From an uncultured Saprospiraceae bacterium (GTDB taxonomy: Bacteria > Bacteroidota > Bacteroidia > Chitinophagales > Saprospiraceae): a stretch of 64,000 nt of DNA. Location: NCBI GenBank assembly GCA_905480605.1, contig CAJQRD010000023.1, forward strand, positions 1 through 64,000, given 5' to 3'. This document shows, piece by piece, positions 27,212 to 38,541 of this stretch (position 1 is its first letter; each line of letters begins with the position of its first letter). The notes under the pieces were generated by a model, which was not told where the DNA came from, searched no databases, and worked only from the letters and a program-made list of their open reading frames with translations. Position numbers and translations under genes: made by a program.

Positions 27212-29356
27212 ATGAAAAAGATAATAGTTTTTTGTATTGGAATTACTTTATTAATGAGCTGTAACAGCGAGATGAAGAAAATTGAGAAGAATTCTATGAA
27301 GTTAAATTATCCAGAAACAAAGAAGGGAGAAACAGTTGACAATTATCATGGAAAAGATGTTAAAGATGAATACCGGTGGTTGGAAACGGATACTGCTGAT
27401 GATGTGAAAAAATGGGTGGGTGAGCAGAATAAAGTGACACAGTCCTACCTTTCTCAAATACCATACAGAGATAAAATCAAAGAAAGATATGCTGAATTGT
27501 TCAATTATGTAAAATTGAGTTCTCCGTTCAAAGTAGGAGAGTATTATTTCTTCAGTAAAAATGATGGCTTACAAAATCAAGCTGTTATCTACTATCAAAA
27601 AGGTTTGAATGGCGAACCTTCTGTTTTTATTGATCCTAATCAATTGTCAAAAGAAGGTACCGCTTCAATAGGCTTGATTGGATTTTCAAAAGATGACAAA
27701 TATGTTGCATATTCAAGACAAGATGCAGGAAGTGATTGGCAAGAAATTCATGTTATGGAAATTGCAACTAAGAAAAAAATGCCTGACGTTTTGAAATGGG
27801 TCAAATTTTCTGGAGCAAATTGGAGTAATGGAGGTTTTTATTACAGCCGTTATCCAAAACCAGATGGAAGATCTGGCTTGTCTGCCGCGAATGAATACCA
27901 TACAGTATACTATCACAAATTAGGAACTGAACAAAGCGAAGATAAAGTTGTGTATTCTGACCCTAAAAATCCAAAATTATATCACTTTACAGGAATTACA
28001 GAGGATAAGAAATTTCTTGTGCTGTATGTATCAACTGGAACTGATGGATTCGAAACACATTATAAAGATTTAACGAAGCCCAATTCTAACTTTGTGAAGT
28101 TATTTTCTGGTTTTAAAAACAAGAGTAATATTATAGATCATAAAGATGGTAAATTTCTAGTAATCACAGATATTGATGCTCCAAAGTATAAGTTAATTTC
28201 TGTAGATATAAATAACCCTACTAAGAAAAACTGGGTCGATGTCATTCCTCAAAATGAGTTCCTATTGCAAAGCGTTTCAACTGGGGGCGGAAAACTTTGG
28301 GCTAACTATCTCAAAGATGTGACAACAAGAATATACAGATATGATTATAATGGCAGTAATAAGTCTGAAATAAAACTGCCAGGCTTAGGAAGTGCTGGAG
28401 GTTTTGGAGGTAGAAAAGGTGATGACCACTTCTTTTATTCATTTTCTTCTTTTACTATTCCCAATTCTATCTATAAGTTTGATATTAATACAGGCCAGTC
28501 TTCAGATTTTTTTGAATCTGAATTAAAGTTTGATCCAAATGATTATGAAGAAAAACAGATTTTTTATACTAGCAAGGATGGATCAAAAATCCCAATGTTT
28601 ATTGTGCATAAAAAAGGATTAAAATTGGATGGTAATAATCCAACCTACCTCTATGCATATGGTGGGTTCAATGTGAGTTTAACGCCATACTTCAGTGCAT
28701 CGAGAATGGTATTGTTGGAAAACGGTGGCGTGTTTGCACTTCCTAGTCTTAGAGGTGGAGGAGAGTACGGTGAGGATTGGCACCAGGCAGGCATGTTACA
28801 TAAAAAGCAAAATGTATTTGATGACTTTATAGCAGCCGCTGAGTATTTAATTGATAATAAATATACATCTAAAGAGAAATTGGCGGTTGCCGGTGGATCA
28901 AATGGAGGCTTACTGGTTGGTGCTGTTATGACTCAACGACCTGATTTATATGCAGCTGCCTTTCCAGCTGTTGGGGTAATGGATATGTTGAGATATCATA
29001 AGTTTACTGTGGGCTGGGGCTGGGTTCCCGAATATGGGTCAAGTGAAGATGAAGAACACTTTGATAACCTTTTGAGTTATTCGCCTCTGCATAACTTAGT
29101 ACCTGGTACATCTTATCCTGCGACAATGATTACAACAGCGGATCATGATGATAGGGTAGTACCAGCACATTCATTTAAATTTGGGGCTAGGTTGCAGGAA
29201 TGCCATGAAGGTGAAAATCCTGTAATATTAAGAATCGATGTGGATGCTGGTCATGGAGCGGGCAAACCGACATCGAAAATAATAGACGAAGAAGCCGATA
29301 GGTGGTCATTTTTCTTTTACAATACAGATAGTCCTGTTAAATATATAGAGGGTTAA
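27212..29356 (+). CDS. Lipoprotein prolyl oligopeptidase, family S9A
   Basis: The product has 714 residues. It begins with a lipoprotein signal (IGITLLMSC, cysteine at residue 17), so it is probably anchored in the outer or inner membrane facing the periplasm. The N-terminal YPETKKGETVDNYHG and EYRWLE block, a seven-bladed propeller (about residues 90-440) and a C-terminal alpha/beta hydrolase domain match prolyl oligopeptidase. The catalytic serine is S563 in GGSNGG, the aspartate is D646 or D647 in HDDRVVP, and the histidine is H681 in GHGAGKP. The enzyme cleaves after proline in short peptides. Its stop overlaps the cdaA start by one base (TAATG), so the two are co-translated. Confidence 0.95.
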   Translation: MKKIIVFCIGITLLMSCNSEMKKIEKNSMKLNYPETKKGETVDNYHGKDVKDEYRWLETDTADDVKKWVGEQNKVTQSYLSQIPYRDKIKERYAELFNYVKLSSPFKVGEYYFFSKNDGLQNQAVIYYQKGLNGEPSVFIDPNQLSKEGTASIGLIGFSKDDKYVAYSRQDAGSDWQEIHVMEIATKKKMPDVLKWVKFSGANWSNGGFYYSRYPKPDGRSGLSAANEYHTVYYHKLGTEQSEDKVVYSDPKNPKLYHFTGITEDKKFLVLYVSTGTDGFETHYKDLTKPNSNFVKLFSGFKNKSNIIDHKDGKFLVITDIDAPKYKLISVDINNPTKKNWVDVIPQNEFLLQSVSTGGGKLWANYLKDVTTRIYRYDYNGSNKSEIKLPGLGSAGGFGGRKGDDHFFYSFSSFTIPNSIYKFDINTGQSSDFFESELKFDPNDYEEKQIFYTSKDGSKIPMFIVHKKGLKLDGNNPTYLYAYGGFNVSLTPYFSASRMVLLENGGVFALPSLRGGGEYGEDWHQAGMLHKKQNVFDDFIAAAEYLIDNKYTSKEKLAVAGGSNGGLLVGAVMTQRPDLYAAAFPAVGVMDMLRYHKFTVGWGWVPEYGSSEDEEHFDNLLSYSPLHNLVPGTSYPATMITTADHDDRVVPAHSFKFGARLQECHEGENPVILRIDVDAGHGAGKPTSKIIDEEADRWSFFFYNTDSPVKYIEG

Positions 29357-30165
29357 TGCTAGGAATACTATTTACTGTTGGAGGAATAGAAATCCCAGTG
29401 TTGGCGATTTTAGATGTGCTCATCGTAGCATACTTGTCCTATCTTATTTATAAGTATGTAAAAGGAACTTCAGGAGTCCGAATATTTATAGGTGTAATTC
29501 TTTTCTTGGTTCTTTTAACTATAGTTCGTGAATTTGAAATGCGTCTGCTATCACTAATTCTAGGATCCATTGCGAGCATAGGGTTAATCAGTATTATCGT
29601 AATTTTCCAACCAGAAATAAGGCGACTCCTCCTAATGATTGGTAACAATACAGTAAGAGGAAGGTTTAGTTTTTTTGAAAAGTACCTTAAGATGGTAGGT
29701 ATTGAAAATCAAGACTTTACATCAACTGTTTCAGATAAGGTCATTAAAGTTGTTGAAAAATTAAGCAAGGATAAAATCGGCGCATTGATATTAATTTCGA
29801 AAGTGGACAACCTTACCTTTATCAATACTGGAGTTTTGATAGATAGTTTAATAAGTGTCGAATTGTTAGAAACGATTTTTGACAAAACAACTCCTTTACA
29901 TGATGGTGCTGTGATTATTCAGGGCGAAAGGTTGGTTGCTGCCAGTTGTATTCTTCCAGTGTCAGACAGAGGTAATATTCCCTCCGAAGCTGGACTTAGA
30001 CACCGTGCAGCCTTAGGTGCTTCGGAGAGCACAAATAACTTAACCATTATTGTTTCCGAAGAAAACGGAAAGACATCTTATGCTTACAACAATAAGCTAT
30101 ACTACAATGTAACAATAGATGAATTGAAAATTAAGTTGCAAAATTTTAGAGCTGATAAAGGCTGA
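29356..30165 (+). CDS. cdaA: Diadenylate cyclase CdaA
   Basis: This 269-residue membrane-bound diadenylate cyclase makes c-di-AMP from two ATP. Three hydrophobic helices occupy about residues 1-90. They are followed by a linker (FQPEIRRLL) and a DAC domain with the catalytic DGA motif (D183-A185, in TPLHDGAVII) and the RHR motif (R215-R217, in GLRHRAALG). The start codon overlaps the preceding peptidase stop. In other bacteria c-di-AMP controls potassium and osmotic balance and cell-wall growth. No phosphodiesterase or GlmM gene is adjacent here. The chromosomal neighbour downstream is a decayed region. Confidence 0.95.
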   Translation: MLGILFTVGGIEIPVLAILDVLIVAYLSYLIYKYVKGTSGVRIFIGVILFLVLLTIVREFEMRLLSLILGSIASIGLISIIVIFQPEIRRLLLMIGNNTVRGRFSFFEKYLKMVGIENQDFTSTVSDKVIKVVEKLSKDKIGALILISKVDNLTFINTGVLIDSLISVELLETIFDKTTPLHDGAVIIQGERLVAASCILPVSDRGNIPSEAGLRHRAALGASESTNNLTIIVSEENGKTSYAYNNKLYYNVTIDELKIKLQNFRADKG

Positions 30166-30254
30166 TTTCTTTTTTTTAACAAGTTAAGTAAGACTTATTC
30201 GAAATATTCTATTTGATTTTATTGTGTTATTTCTAAATAACAAATTCGCAAATC

Positions 30255-30974
30255 ATGTAGCTTATACTTATCTTATTGTCTTCATTATTATTTGGAGTAA
30301 ACTTCAATAATAGGTATCCACTTCCTATTAAAGATTAATTAAAAACAAAGCATTTCAATATACAATATGCTAAAAATTCAAGTGGGATTTTAGATTTAAA
30401 TGAAGATGTGTTAAACTCTGGGGAGACCTACTTTCAACATTAGGCATGTCAGGATTATCCATTTGTAAATGTTAGCAAAGAGGCAGCCAATTTGTACTGG
30501 AATGGTTGAAAGAAAATTAGCTAAAAATCTAGAAATAAATCCATTTGATATTGATGTAAGAATAGAATCCAAAATTGAATGGATATTTGTAGCGAAAGCT
30601 GCAAAGTCTGAAAATGTATACGGATGGAATGGGCTTTTTTTAAGAAATGCTGTAGGTAAGTTTATGGCAAATTTAATACAAGTCTTTCAGGTTAAGATAT
30701 TGTATTTGATCAGGCTACCAATTCCTATAAAGTAATCATAAATTCTCCATATACTTCAAATAGTATGTGATGACATGCCAGGTCTTATTTACCATATGAT
30801 TTGGGTCTGTTAGATATGAAAGGTAATGTTGCTGAGTATGTATAAGATGATTCAAATGTAGCTATGGGTGGATCATACATGTCAACGAGTTATGATATTC
30901 GTGCAAAATTTGAAGTTGTTGTTGAAGCCAGTAATTGCCTTATTGGTTTTAGACCAATTTTGATTTTCAAGTAG
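30255..30974 (+). pseudogene. Decayed exported FGE-sulfatase-domain (SUMF1/GldJ/GldK-like) gene
   Basis: Frame 3 begins with ATG 30255, hits a TAG at codon 2, and then encodes a signal-like LILILLSSLLFGVN. It continues DLNEDVLNSGETYFQH, a stop, then ACQDYPFVNVSKEAANLYWNG and another stop. Frame 1 carries ESKIEWIFVAKAA and VYGWNGLFLRNAVGKFMANL (about 30568-30680). Frame 3 resumes with LPYDLGLLDMKGNVAEYV (30789 on), a stop, then MGGSYMSTSYDIRAKFE and CLIGFRP, ending at 30974. The order YFxHP..DYPVVNVS, EWEFAAK, MxGNVxEW, GGS and GFR is that of formylglycine-generating-enzyme/SUMF1-fold proteins, including the gliding lipoproteins GldJ and GldK. At least two frameshifts and four stops show a dead gene. 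Confidence 0.85.
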
Positions 30975-31047
30975 GTTGATGTACATGAATAATTAGAGAC
31001 CTGTCTTATTATTAAGAAATAAATTTAGGAAAAAGATTGAGTCAGAT

Positions 31048-31564
31048 TTAGAAAATTAGTGCTAATCCAATACCACTTTTTTGTATTCCAATATTCAATA
31101 AAATATTATTTTTTGGAGTTGATTGAACTATTGTGAATTGATTGAAGATATAAATTGATTTTCTTTGTATTTCAAAGCCAACAATCATGTTTATAATCGC
31201 TGCTATTCCATTACTTCCACTAACTACAAATGCCAAGAACGATAAAACTGCATGATTGGTGAGACAGTAAAACCCTGGACAATATACAACTTGTTCAATC
31301 TGTGAAAATTCAACTAATCCATAAGTTAAAGTAGCTAGTGAAATCAATCCAGATATTGATGCTGTTTTTTATAGAGCATTGACCGTTGATACATGATGTT
31401 GGTGTTTGGAGATTTTAAAAGGATATTTTGTAATTCATTGTACTTATATAATTCTCCTTTATATGAAAACCTAGGAGGTTTTCCAGTTCTTTTATCAATG
31501 AGTTTTGACTTTTTAAACTGAGAAAAGCGATAGATAAAAGCAAAATTATGAGATTAGTCTTCAT
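31048..31564 (-). pseudogene. Frameshifted exported protein gene of unknown family
   Basis: On the minus strand ATG 31564 starts a good signal peptide (MKTNLIILLLSIAFLSLKSQ). The frame breaks soon after and continues in a second frame (DKRTGKPPRFSYKGELYKYNEL, then MYQRSMLYKK). It changes again to a third frame that runs to the stop at 31048 (TASISGLISLATLTYGLVEF...GFEIQRKSIYIFNQF...GIGLALIF). The three pieces join into one protein of about 170 residues if two indels are repaired. The C-terminal half is hydrophobic, with likely membrane or beta-barrel segments and a terminal phenylalanine. I do not recognise the family. It converges with the neighbouring decayed SUMF1-type gene. Confidence 0.7.
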
Positions 31565-31679
31565 AGCCCAATTTTAATAAATATATAGGCAAATACTAAA
31601 CAGAATGTCTCAATAAGGGCAAATGTATTTGGATTGGATAATATGGTACCACTTTGCCCAGTTAAATTAAGATCTGAAT

Positions 31680-32777
31680 CTATTTAGAGATACTTTTGAT
31701 ATAGGCACTTGGGGTACTGCCAGTTATTTTTTTAAAAACGCGATTGAACGAAGCTTTAGAATTGAATCCACAATCAGAAGCAATGCCTAGAATACTAAAA
31801 TTTTCAGCTTCGCCATCATCAAGTCTCTGTTTAACTTCATTAACCCTATATGTATTTATAAAATCATAAAAATTCTGATTCAATGAAGTATTCAGAATTT
31901 TAGATATTTTGTATTGGGGCAATTTCGAAATTTCAGAAAGCTTATTGATACTCAAGAGAGGATCTAAATACGGTTTTTGTTCTTGCATAACATTTATCAA
32001 AGAGTTTAGATCATTGTTGTCGAGATCTATCTTCTTCTCCAGTGCCTTCTCAATTCCTTCATCTTGTAATTTAGCAGGTGTGTCTTCATTTCTTTTTTTA
32101 TGAAAAATATCGGTGTACTTAAAAGCCACAAAGGCCAATACAAATAAATAAAGCGATAAAAATGACAACACATATATATCATACAAAAGTGTTTTGTGAC
32201 CTTGGTTAATATTATTATAGATATATCCAGCAAGTGCTAAAAACCATAATGCCACTGCACCTACGGTAACCCATGTCAGCCAGAACAATTTTATTTTTTG
32301 ATCAAAAGCAAATTGATCCAAAAGTCTCTTTCTGTAATTGCTTAACAGTTTTAGTACAGCAAATAGGTAGAAAGGCGTAATCACCAACTTAATTAATGGA
32401 TGTCCTACGTGTTTTGATTCTAAAAGCTGATAACTAGATAACAAAGGACTAATGAGGATAACAAAGAACACAAGAAAGGGAGCAAAGTGTAATAGTTGGC
32501 GACCCTCAATTTTAAACGAAATGTTTGTTACAGCATTTGCATAAAGCCAAAGGAGAGGGGGATACAGTAACGGAATTGCATAGTTTAATTCTGAGAAAAA
32601 CTTCACATAATAAAACTCTTCTTGATTATGGAAGCTGAATACATAAATTGAATTAACCGTGATCAATAAGAATATTGTTCCCAGAAGAGTATGCTCTAAG
32701 TTTCTAGTTTTCTTAGAGACAAGCAATAAGAAAAAAAGAGCTGAAAATACGCCGCTGATTACAAAAAGATATTCCAT
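31680..32777 (-). CDS. Membrane-bound AraC-family transcriptional regulator
   Basis: The product has 365 residues. The N-terminal 225 residues are strongly hydrophobic with about seven predicted membrane helices. A charged linker (about 226-260) follows, and the C-terminal 100 residues form an AraC/XylS DNA-binding domain with two helix-turn-helix units (LSINKLSEISKLPQYKISKILN and FSILGIASDCGFNSKASFNRVFKKITGSTPSAY). This layout is common in Bacteroidota and suggests a regulator that senses a membrane or periplasmic signal and binds DNA at the membrane. No adjacent target gene is obvious. The gene is flanked by the decayed region and by the spacer with two palindromes. Confidence 0.92.
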   Translation of the reverse strand: MEYLFVISGVFSALFFLLLVSKKTRNLEHTLLGTIFLLITVNSIYVFSFHNQEEFYYVKFFSELNYAIPLLYPPLLWLYANAVTNISFKIEGRQLLHFAPFLVFFVILISPLLSSYQLLESKHVGHPLIKLVITPFYLFAVLKLLSNYRKRLLDQFAFDQKIKLFWLTWVTVGAVALWFLALAGYIYNNINQGHKTLLYDIYVLSFLSLYLFVLAFVAFKYTDIFHKKRNEDTPAKLQDEGIEKALEKKIDLDNNDLNSLINVMQEQKPYLDPLLSINKLSEISKLPQYKISKILNTSLNQNFYDFINTYRVNEVKQRLDDGEAENFSILGIASDCGFNSKASFNRVFKKITGSTPSAYIKSISK

Positions 32778-32847
32778 TGAAAGTTTTAGAATGTTAGAAC
32801 ACTTAAAAATAGTATTTATTTATAAGTATACAACGTGCAACAAGAAG

Positions 32848-32886
32848 GCTTAGCTCTGACAGAGCGGAGCTCTGTCAGAGCTAAGC
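32848..32886. repeat. Perfect 17-bp inverted repeat
   Basis: The arms 32848-32864 (GCTTAGCTCTGACAGAG) and 32870-32886 are exact reverse complements around a 5-base loop (CGGAG). No T-run follows on either strand, so it is not a classical terminator. It shares a block of about 20 bases (AGAGCGGAGCTCTG then CAGAGCT, one difference) with the palindrome at 32985-33019. Confidence 0.9.
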
Positions 32887-32984
32887 ATTGAATATCTTTA
32901 GCGAAAGAAAGATATTCATATCATATATAAAATAAATAGATGTATTTATACTTGATAATCAATGTTTTGATATTTTGTAGACCT

Positions 32985-33019
32985 CCTAGAGCGGAGCTCT
33001 GACAGAGCTCCGCTCTAGG
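32985..33019. repeat. Perfect 16-bp inverted repeat related to the one 100 bases upstream
   Basis: The arms 32985-33000 (CCTAGAGCGGAGCTCT) and 33004-33019 are exact reverse complements around the loop GAC. The sequence is GC-rich against an AT-rich background. The region 32778-33135 otherwise holds no gene; it separates the divergent AraC regulator and M20 peptidase genes. Confidence 0.9.
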
Positions 33020-33109
33020 CAGTTTTAAATTAAGAATCTCCATTTTCCTAATAATATCACAGCACACATAAATATTCCTTAAAATTCTGCCAAATAACTC
33101 TAAACACAT

Positions 33110-33117
33110 TACCTTTG
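33110..33117 (+). promoter_or_regulatory. Candidate -7 element of the M20 peptidase-FKBP-trmD operon
   Basis: TACCTTTG fits TAnnTTTG and ends 18 bases before ATG 33136. A weak -33 candidate (TTCTG, 33085-33089) lies about 20 bases upstream. The element also argues against the in-frame TTG at 33115 as a start, because that codon lies inside it. Confidence 0.45.
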
Positions 33118-33135
33118 CGCCAAATTTATTATAAT

Positions 33136-34527
33136 ATGTCCGATATAAATTCTTATATAAAAAAGAACAAAGAGAAATTTCTTAATGAGCTTTTGGATTT
33201 CCTTAGAATTCCGTCAATTAGTGCAGATCCTGCATATGTTAAGGATGTTAAAAAAGCGGCCCAATTTCTAAAAGAACGAATGAAAGAGGTTGGACTTAAA
33301 CATGTAAAAGTACATCAGACGAAAGGTCACCCTATAGTTTACGGTGATTACATTGTTGATAAAAAGCTTCCTACAGTTTTGGTATACGGACACTATGACG
33401 TGCAACCTCCAGATCCGATAGAATTATGGGATAGTGGTCCATTTGATCCTGTGATTAAAAAAACAAAAATCCACCCTAGAGGCGCAATCTTTGCAAGAGG
33501 CGCATGTGATGATAAAGGTCAAGCATATATGCACATAAAAGCTTTCGAAGCGATGATGGCAAATGAGGGCGTGCCTTGTAATGTGAAGTTTATGATTGAA
33601 GGTGAGGAAGAGGTTGGATCTGTTCACTTGGAAGAATTCTGCAGAGCCAATAGTAAACTATTGGCAGCTGACGTAGTGCTTATATCCGATACCTCTATTA
33701 TCGCTAATGATATTCCTAGTGTTACCGTCGGCTTAAGAGGCTTGAGTTATTTAGAAGTTGAAGTAACTGGTCCAAATAAAGATCTACACTCTGGTGTATA
33801 TGGAGGTGCTGTTGCCAACCCGATAAATGTTTTATGTAATATGATCGCTTCTTTGAAAGATGAAAATGGGCACATCACAATACCAAAGTTCTACAAAGAT
33901 GTTGTTGAACTTTCTGAAGGTGAAAGAAAGGCCATTAACAAAGCACCATTTAGTTTAAAAAATTATAAAGCAGGTCTAGGGATAAAAGATATAGATGGCG
34001 AAAAAGGATATACAACTATTGAAAGATCTTCCACCAGACCAACCTTAGATGTCAACGGTATCTGGGGAGGTTATATCGGCGAAGGTGCAAAAACAGTCTT
34101 GCCTTCTAAAGCATTTGCAAAAATCAGCATGCGCTTAGTGCCAAATCAAGAGCCGGAAAAGATTACGAAATTATTCAGTACATACTTTAAAAAAATAGCT
34201 CCTAAAGGTGTTACTATAAAAGTAACTCCGCATCATGGTGGAATGCCAGCTGTTACACCAACAGATACTATTGAATATGAGGCGGCACACCTTGCCATGA
34301 AAGAGTCATACGGAAAAACGCCGATTCCTGTACGAGGAGGAGGCAGTATTCCAATTGTTTCTATGTTTGAAGATGTATTCGGAATTAAATCTGTACTTAT
34401 GGGTTTTGGATTAAATTCAGACGACATTCATTCACCAAATGAACATTATGGGCTATTCAATTATTATAAAGGAATAGAAACGATACCATTATATTTTAAA
34501 TATTATTCAGAATTAAAATCAAAATAA
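33136..34527 (+). CDS. M20-family dipeptidase (zinc-dependent, ArgE/DapE fold)
   Basis: The product has 463 residues from ATG 33136 (MSDINSYIKKNKEKFLNELL). It lacks a signal peptide and is probably cytoplasmic. The metal-binding residues of the M20 family are visible: H in VLVYGHYDVQPPD, D in GACDDKGQ, the catalytic/metal pair in MIEGEEEVGS, a further D in LISDTS, and H near the end in DDIHSPNEHYG. The dimerisation insertion (GLRGLSYLEVEVTGPNKDLHSG) is typical of the dipeptidase/carnosinase-like branch. These enzymes hydrolyse dipeptides or N-acylated amino acids; exact substrate is open. The stop overlaps the FKBP gene start (TAATG). Confidence 0.92.
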   Translation: MSDINSYIKKNKEKFLNELLDFLRIPSISADPAYVKDVKKAAQFLKERMKEVGLKHVKVHQTKGHPIVYGDYIVDKKLPTVLVYGHYDVQPPDPIELWDSGPFDPVIKKTKIHPRGAIFARGACDDKGQAYMHIKAFEAMMANEGVPCNVKFMIEGEEEVGSVHLEEFCRANSKLLAADVVLISDTSIIANDIPSVTVGLRGLSYLEVEVTGPNKDLHSGVYGGAVANPINVLCNMIASLKDENGHITIPKFYKDVVELSEGERKAINKAPFSLKNYKAGLGIKDIDGEKGYTTIERSSTRPTLDVNGIWGGYIGEGAKTVLPSKAFAKISMRLVPNQEPEKITKLFSTYFKKIAPKGVTIKVTPHHGGMPAVTPTDTIEYEAAHLAMKESYGKTPIPVRGGGSIPIVSMFEDVFGIKSVLMGFGLNSDDIHSPNEHYGLFNYYKGIETIPLYFKYYSELKSK

Positions 34528-35171
34528 TGATGCGATTTATCATTTTATTATTTATTATTTGTCAAACACAATTAAACGCACAGATGGACACAACCAGTTA
34601 CAGTATTGGAGTAGTGATTGCTAAAAATTTAAAATCTCAAGGATTTAAAGACATTGATATGGCTTCTTTTCAAGATGCTATGAATGATGTATTTCAAAGT
34701 GGAACTCTTAAAGTGAGTTTGGAAGATGCCAATCAAAATGTGCAAGCTCATTTGAAAGGTGCTCAAGAAGAAATGCATTCTGGAAATAAAGATGCAGGAG
34801 TTGCTTTTTTAGCAGAAAATAAAAAAAGATCAGGTGTAATGGAAACTAGTACCGGTCTTCAGTATGAAATTCTTGAAAAAGGTACAGGGACAGAACATCC
34901 GTCTTTATTAAATGAAGTGAACGTTCACTATCATGGTACTACTATTGATGGAAATGTTTTTGACTCTTCAGTAGATAGAGGAGAACCTATTTCTTTTCCT
35001 TTGAATGGCGTTATAATAGGTTGGCAAGAAGGTTTACAATTGATGACAGTAGGTTCAAAATTTAAATTCTATATACCATTTAACTTAGCGTACGGAGACA
35101 GGGGAGCAGGTGCTGCTATCGGTCCATACTCTGCATTGATATTCGAAGTTTCATTATTAGATATAAAATAA
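34527..35171 (+). CDS. Exported FKBP-type peptidyl-prolyl cis-trans isomerase (FkpA/Mip-like)
   Basis: This 214-residue protein has a signal peptide (MMRFIILLFIICQTQLNAQ). An N-terminal dimerisation helix region (SYSIGVVIAKNLKSQGF, about residues 24-105) and an FKBP domain (about 110-214) follow. The FKBP core is visible in VNVHYHGTTIDGNVFDSS, FPLNGVIIGWQEGLQLM and YIPFNLAYGDRG. It probably catalyses proline isomerisation and acts as a folding chaperone in the periplasm. ATG 34527 overlaps the previous stop by one base; ATG 34530 is an equally good start. The trmD gene follows after three bases in the same reading frame. Confidence 0.93.
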   Translation: MMRFIILLFIICQTQLNAQMDTTSYSIGVVIAKNLKSQGFKDIDMASFQDAMNDVFQSGTLKVSLEDANQNVQAHLKGAQEEMHSGNKDAGVAFLAENKKRSGVMETSTGLQYEILEKGTGTEHPSLLNEVNVHYHGTTIDGNVFDSSVDRGEPISFPLNGVIIGWQEGLQLMTVGSKFKFYIPFNLAYGDRGAGAAIGPYSALIFEVSLLDIK

Positions 35172-35174
35172 GCT

Positions 35175-35855
35175 TTGGTATTTGACATCATTTCTGCAGT
35201 TCCGGATTTATTAAAAAGTCCATTTGAGCATTCTATAATGAAACGCGCAATAGATAATAATCTAATTGAGATTAATATTATTGCCTTGCGTGATTATGGA
35301 ATAGGAAAACACCAACAGATTGATGACTACCAATATGGGGGAGGAGCAGGATTAGTACTTATGCCTGTTCCTCTTCACAATTGTATAGAAGAACTAAAGT
35401 CTAAAAACGACTATGACGAAGTGATATTCGTCACTCCCGATGGAGAAAGCTACAATCAATCAACGGCAAACAGACTTTCACTTCTGAAGAGAGTCATGAT
35501 CATTTTAGGACATTACAAGGGTATAGATGATCGTATCAGACAAAAGCATGTGACAATGGAACTTTCAATCGGAGATTATGTATTGTCTGGTGGTGAATTG
35601 CCAGCTGCAGTTTTGGTTGATTCAATCGCAAGATTAATTCCTGGTGTTTTAAATGATGCCACTTCAGCATTGACGGATAGTCATCAGGACAAGTTATTAG
35701 CACCTCCTGTTTTTACAAGACCTGCAAATTTTGAAGGTATTAAAGTTCCTGAGATTTTGCTCTCTGGCGACGATGCAAAAATAGATGATTGGAGATACCA
35801 ACAATCACTAGACAAAACACAAAGAATAAGACCTGATTTATTAGAGGATGTATAA
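35175..35855 (+). CDS. trmD: tRNA (guanine-37-N1)-methyltransferase TrmD
   Basis: The product has 226 residues. It methylates G37 of tRNAs using SAM and prevents +1 frameshifting in the cytoplasm. The family blocks are present: FDIISAVPDLLKSPFEHSI at the start, DDYQYGGGAGLVLMPVP, ILGHYKGIDDR, and SIGDYVLSGGELPA, which builds the trefoil-knot SAM site. The start is TTG 35175 (LVFDIISAVP..., matching the usual M.iDIIT.fPe): the codon two before it is the FKBP stop, so no upstream start is possible in this frame. The downstream YRFR-type end is shortened to WRYQQSLDKTQRIRPDLL. Third gene of the M20-FKBP-trmD operon. Confidence 0.95.
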   Translation: MVFDIISAVPDLLKSPFEHSIMKRAIDNNLIEINIIALRDYGIGKHQQIDDYQYGGGAGLVLMPVPLHNCIEELKSKNDYDEVIFVTPDGESYNQSTANRLSLLKRVMIILGHYKGIDDRIRQKHVTMELSIGDYVLSGGELPAAVLVDSIARLIPGVLNDATSALTDSHQDKLLAPPVFTRPANFEGIKVPEILLSGDDAKIDDWRYQQSLDKTQRIRPDLLEDV

Positions 35856-38409
<2,554 letters not shown>

Positions 38410-38449
38410 GATGTGAATAATGCAATAACTGGATTGTACTAAATAAACG

Positions 38450-38492
38450 AAAGAGGTTGGCTTATAATTTATAAGATCAACCTCTTTTTTTT
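38450..38492 (+). terminator. Rho-independent terminator after katG
   Basis: The outer arms AAAGAGGTTG (38450-38459) and CAACCTCTTT (38478-38487) pair over 10 bp. An inner CTTAT/ATAAG pairing extends the stem. A T-run continues to 38492. It lies after the restored KatG stop, not after the premature one, which supports the longer frame as the ancestral gene. Confidence 0.85.
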
Positions 38493-38541
38493 AACTGATT
38501 TTAGCTCAAAATGATTCAAACAAAATATAATTTGGTGATTC

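Noticed and set aside
27024-27212. Plus-strand 62-codon frame between divergent genes
   Set aside because: It overlaps the signal-peptide region of the opposite gene and shows no motif. The space is better explained as a divergent promoter region.
30469-30735. Stand-alone 88-residue protein
   Set aside because: It is only the frame-1 middle part of the decayed FGE-type gene; fragments in frame 3 on both sides complete the domain.
31048-31347. Stand-alone 99-residue membrane protein
   Set aside because: It is the last piece of a frameshifted gene whose signal peptide lies upstream at 31564 in another frame.
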